Position numbers and translations under genes: made by a program
Part shown: positions 4,840 to 7,329 of the stretch, one piece after another
How the letters are laid out: each line of letters opens with the position of its first letter
How positions within the stretch are numbered: position 1 is the stretch's first letter
DNA from: Paracoccaceae bacterium
GTDB taxonomy: Bacteria; Pseudomonadota; Alphaproteobacteria; Rhodobacterales; Rhodobacteraceae
Direction of reading: 5' to 3'
Length of the DNA: 7,329 nucleotides
Assembly (NCBI GenBank): GCA_009922885.1
Contig: RFUP01000108.1
Location: forward strand, 1 to 7,329
Notes under the pieces: generated by a model
Databases searched by the model: none
The model's input: only the letters and a program-made list of their open reading frames with translations
Told to the model about the DNA's origin: nothing

Positions 4840-7329
4840 TCAGGCCAGCGCGCGGTCGACGCCTTTCTCGATGGCTTCGCGGAGCTTCTTGTCGAGCTTT
4901 TCGCGTTTCGAGGCGGCGTGGAATTTGAGGCCGAACATATCCTTGACGTAGAAGGTATCGACCACCTGCTCGCCATAGGTCGCGATCACGGCGGAGGCGA
5001 TGTAGACGTTATTGGCGGCGAGCGAGCGGGTTAGGTCGAAGAGGAGGCCCGGACGGTCGCGGGTATCGACTTCGATGATCGTGTAGATTTCAGAACCTTC
5101 GTTGTCGAAGGTGATCGAAGTGGGCACCCGGAAGGCCCGTTCACGCTTCTTGATCTTGTCTTTCGACTGGATCGCCTCGGTGGCCTTCACTTCGCCTTTC
5201 AGGATCTTGTGGATGGTCTGCGTGAGCCGGGGCAGGCGCGAAACCTCGTAGGGGTGGCCATCGGCATCTTGCACCCAGAAGACGGCGGTCGCGTAGCCAT
5301 CCTTGGAGGTATAGGTGCGCGCATCGACAACGTTTGCCCCCATGATCGCGAGTGCCCCTGCAAGGCGGGAGAAGATGCCGGGGTGATCGGCCAGCGCGAA
5401 ACAGGCGCGGGTGGCGTCACGATCAATATCGGGGTGCAGGTCGATGCGGATTTCATCGGTGCCGAGATTGCGCAGGAGATTGGCGAAGACGACATGCGTT
5501 GCCGTGTCGAGGCCCTGCCAATAGGGCGGGTAGTGCCGCCCGGTTTCGACGCGAAGATCGGCGGGATCCCAGCCATCGAGCGCGTCGCGCAGGCGTTTGC
5601 GGGCTTCTGCGCCGCGGTTCTCGCGGTTGATTTCTTCCAGCCCGTGTTCGAGCGCGTTGGCGGTTTCCTTGTGGAGTTGCCGGATCAGCATGGCTTTCCA
5701 GTTGTTCCACGTGGTGGGGCCGACGCCGCGGATATCGCAGACGGTGAGGACGGTCAGCAGATCGAGCCGCTTCTTGGTTTTCACGGCCTTGGCGAAATCG
5801 CGGAGCGTGCGCGGGTCTGAAAGGTCGCGTTTTTGCGCCATGTCGGACATCAGGAGGTGGTAGCGCACCAGCCATTCCACGGTTTCGGCATCGGCTTTTG
5901 TAAGGCCAAGGCGCGGTGCCACCTTGCGGCAAATCTGTGCCCCCAGAACCGAGTGATCCTCATCGCGGCCTTTGCCGATGTCGTGGAGGAGGAGGGCGGT
6001 GTAGAGGACTTTCCGGTTCACGCCTTCGGCGAGGATGCCCGATGCGACGGGAAGCTCTTCGGTGAGTTCCTCGTGCTCGATCTGGCTGAGGACGCGGATG
6101 GTCTGGATGATATGCTCGTCCACTGTGTAGCTGTGATACATGTTGAACTGCATCATGGCGACGATGGGCGCGAATTCGGGGATGAAGGCCGAAAGCACGC
6201 CCAATTCGTTCATGCGGCGGAGCGCGCGTTCGGGGTTACCGTGTTTGAGGAGCGTATCGAAGAAGATGCGCTGGGCTTCGGGATCGGTGCGGACGTCATC
6301 GGTGATGAGATGCAGGTTCGCTTGCACAAGGCGCATCGCATCGGGGTGAATGAGGAGGCCAGTGCGGAGCGCTTCTTCGTAGAGCCTGAGGAGGTTCAGC
6401 GGATCGGAGAGGAAGGCCTTTTCGTCTTTCGGCATGATCCGGTTATGGATCACGGTGTAGCCCGCTTTCACTTTGGGGGTGCGGCGGAAGATGCGTTCGA
6501 GAAGCGGCTCGGACTTCACATGCATCGCTTCCAGCTTGGTGAGGAAGATGCGTGTGAGATCGCCCACGCCCGTGGCGTGGCGGAAGAAATCCTGCATGAA
6601 ATGTTCGACGGCGCGGCGACCGCCTTTGTCTTTGTAGCCCATGCGCTCGGCGACCTGGACCTGCATGTCGAAGGTGAGCTGCTCGGTCGGGCGGCCTGCG
6701 AGGACATGGAGGTGGCAGCGGACTGTCCAGAGGAAGTCTTCGGCGCGGATGAAGGTATCGAATTCTTCAGCGCGGAAAACGCCAAGGGTGACAAGCTCGG
6801 CGGCGTTCTGGACGCTGTGCAGGTATTTGGCGATCCAGAAGAGGGACTGGAGGTCGCGCAACCCGCCTTTGCCTTCCTTGACGTTCGGCTCGACCATGTA
6901 GCGCTGGCCCTGCTTTTCGTGGCGCAGGTCGCGTTCCGCGAGTTTCGCTTCGATGAATTCGCGGGCGGTGTTTTTGAAGAGTTCGCGTTTGAGGCGGGTG
7001 TCGAGATCGGTGGCGAGAGCGGTGTCGCCCGTGAGGAAGCGCTGTTCGAGGAGTGCGGTGCGGATGGTGAAATCCTCGGCACCGAGTTTGAGGCAATCCT
7101 TGATGGTGCGGGTGGCGTGGCCGACTTTGAGGCGGAGATCCCAGAGGATGTAGAGCATCATCTCGACGACCTTGTCAGAACGCGGGCTGTTTTTCGGGTC
7201 GGAGAGGAAGAGGAGGTCGACGTCGGATTGGGGGGCCATTTCGCCGCGCCCGTAGCCGCCGACAGCGAGAACGGCGAGGCGGTCTGTTGATGGGTCGGGG
7301 ACGAGGGCGGTGTCGGCTACCGCGAGGGC
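4840..7329 (-). CDS. glnD: Bifunctional PII uridylyltransferase / uridylyl-removing enzyme, 5' partial
   Basis: GlnD senses glutamine and adds UMP to PII proteins (GlnB/GlnK) when nitrogen is scarce, or removes it when nitrogen is ample, thereby setting glutamine synthetase activity and nitrogen gene expression. The frame is open to the right edge; 829 residues are visible and about 90-100 N-terminal ones are probably missing. The ATG at 7239 is internal because it falls inside the nucleotidyltransferase motif GGYGRGEMAPQSDVDLLFL (visible residues 24-42, with catalytic Asp36 and Asp38). EGKGGLRDLQ follows at about 152-161. The HD domain responsible for UMP removal shows His406 (VDEH), His449-Asp450 (LLHDIGKG), His459 (EDHS) and WLVRYHLLMSDMAQKRD at about 486-502. 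Two C-terminal ACT domains (about 641-715 and 747-820), marked by DHPGIFSRLAGAL and DRPGLLFDLTRSL, bind glutamine. All domains look intact. It converges on murJ. Confidence 0.96.
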   Translation of the reverse strand, partial: ALAVADTALVPDPSTDRLAVLAVGGYGRGEMAPQSDVDLLFLSDPKNSPRSDKVVEMMLYILWDLRLKVGHATRTIKDCLKLGAEDFTIRTALLEQRFLTGDTALATDLDTRLKRELFKNTAREFIEAKLAERDLRHEKQGQRYMVEPNVKEGKGGLRDLQSLFWIAKYLHSVQNAAELVTLGVFRAEEFDTFIRAEDFLWTVRCHLHVLAGRPTEQLTFDMQVQVAERMGYKDKGGRRAVEHFMQDFFRHATGVGDLTRIFLTKLEAMHVKSEPLLERIFRRTPKVKAGYTVIHNRIMPKDEKAFLSDPLNLLRLYEEALRTGLLIHPDAMRLVQANLHLITDDVRTDPEAQRIFFDTLLKHGNPERALRRMNELGVLSAFIPEFAPIVAMMQFNMYHSYTVDEHIIQTIRVLSQIEHEELTEELPVASGILAEGVNRKVLYTALLLHDIGKGRDEDHSVLGAQICRKVAPRLGLTKADAETVEWLVRYHLLMSDMAQKRDLSDPRTLRDFAKAVKTKKRLDLLTVLTVCDIRGVGPTTWNNWKAMLIRQLHKETANALEHGLEEINRENRGAEARKRLRDALDGWDPADLRVETGRHYPPYWQGLDTATHVVFANLLRNLGTDEIRIDLHPDIDRDATRACFALADHPGIFSRLAGALAIMGANVVDARTYTSKDGYATAVFWVQDADGHPYEVSRLPRLTQTIHKILKGEVKATEAIQSKDKIKKRERAFRVPTSITFDNEGSEIYTIIEVDTRDRPGLLFDLTRSLAANNVYIASAVIATYGEQVVDTFYVKDMFGLKFHAASKREKLDKKLREAIEKGVDRALA

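Noticed and set aside
5833..7290. A 485-codon open frame on the + strand, opposite glnD
   Set aside because: It lies wholly within glnD, whose frame shows clear nucleotidyltransferase, HD and ACT motifs. The translation is rich in repetitive FG, EE and AD patterns typical of the antisense image of GC-biased codons, and it resembles no family I know.
1..7329. Search for a new defence, mobile or biosynthetic system
   Set aside because: All coding space is taken by four recognisable housekeeping genes. I saw no transposase, integrase, toxin-antitoxin pair, CRISPR repeats, tRNA or unknown reading frame that would support such a claim.

Overview
The window looks like ordinary chromosomal DNA of an alphaproteobacterium, probably a member of the Rhodobacterales. 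The base composition is GC-rich with strongly GC-biased third codon positions. The proteins have the alphaproteobacterial form of three core families: a thiolase/multifunctional beta-oxidation enzyme pair, a MurJ beginning MKPIRLMSGFLTVGFW, and a long GlnD. The genus assignment is inferred from remembered family features, not from a search.

Layout, left to right. (1) Positions 1-813, + strand: the 3' two thirds of a FadA-type acetyl-CoA acyltransferase, cut by the left edge. (2) Positions 834-3032, + strand: a complete FadJ-type enoyl-CoA hydratase/3-hydroxyacyl-CoA dehydrogenase, 20 bp downstream and surely cotranscribed. Together they catalyse the hydration, oxidation and thiolysis steps of fatty-acid beta-oxidation. 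A stem-loop at 3037-3069 closes this unit. (3) Positions 3128-4672, + strand: a complete murJ (mviN), the lipid II flippase, probably starting at GTG 3128. (4) Positions 4673-4839: a 167-bp convergent intergenic spacer with three imperfect 11-bp tandem repeats, a short 9-bp direct repeat and a strong hairpin. (5) Positions 4840-7329, - strand: glnD, the PII uridylyltransferase/uridylyl-removing enzyme, cut by the right edge and lacking only its N-terminal part.

The genes cover three separate housekeeping functions: fatty-acid catabolism, peptidoglycan precursor export and nitrogen sensing. I see no mobile element, CRISPR array, RNA gene, defence module or uncharacterised system. No stretch longer than 300 bp lacks a gene. 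The least explained DNA is the murJ-glnD spacer. The convergent arrangement of murJ and glnD also deserves a comparison, because in several alphaproteobacteria these genes are codirectional neighbours.
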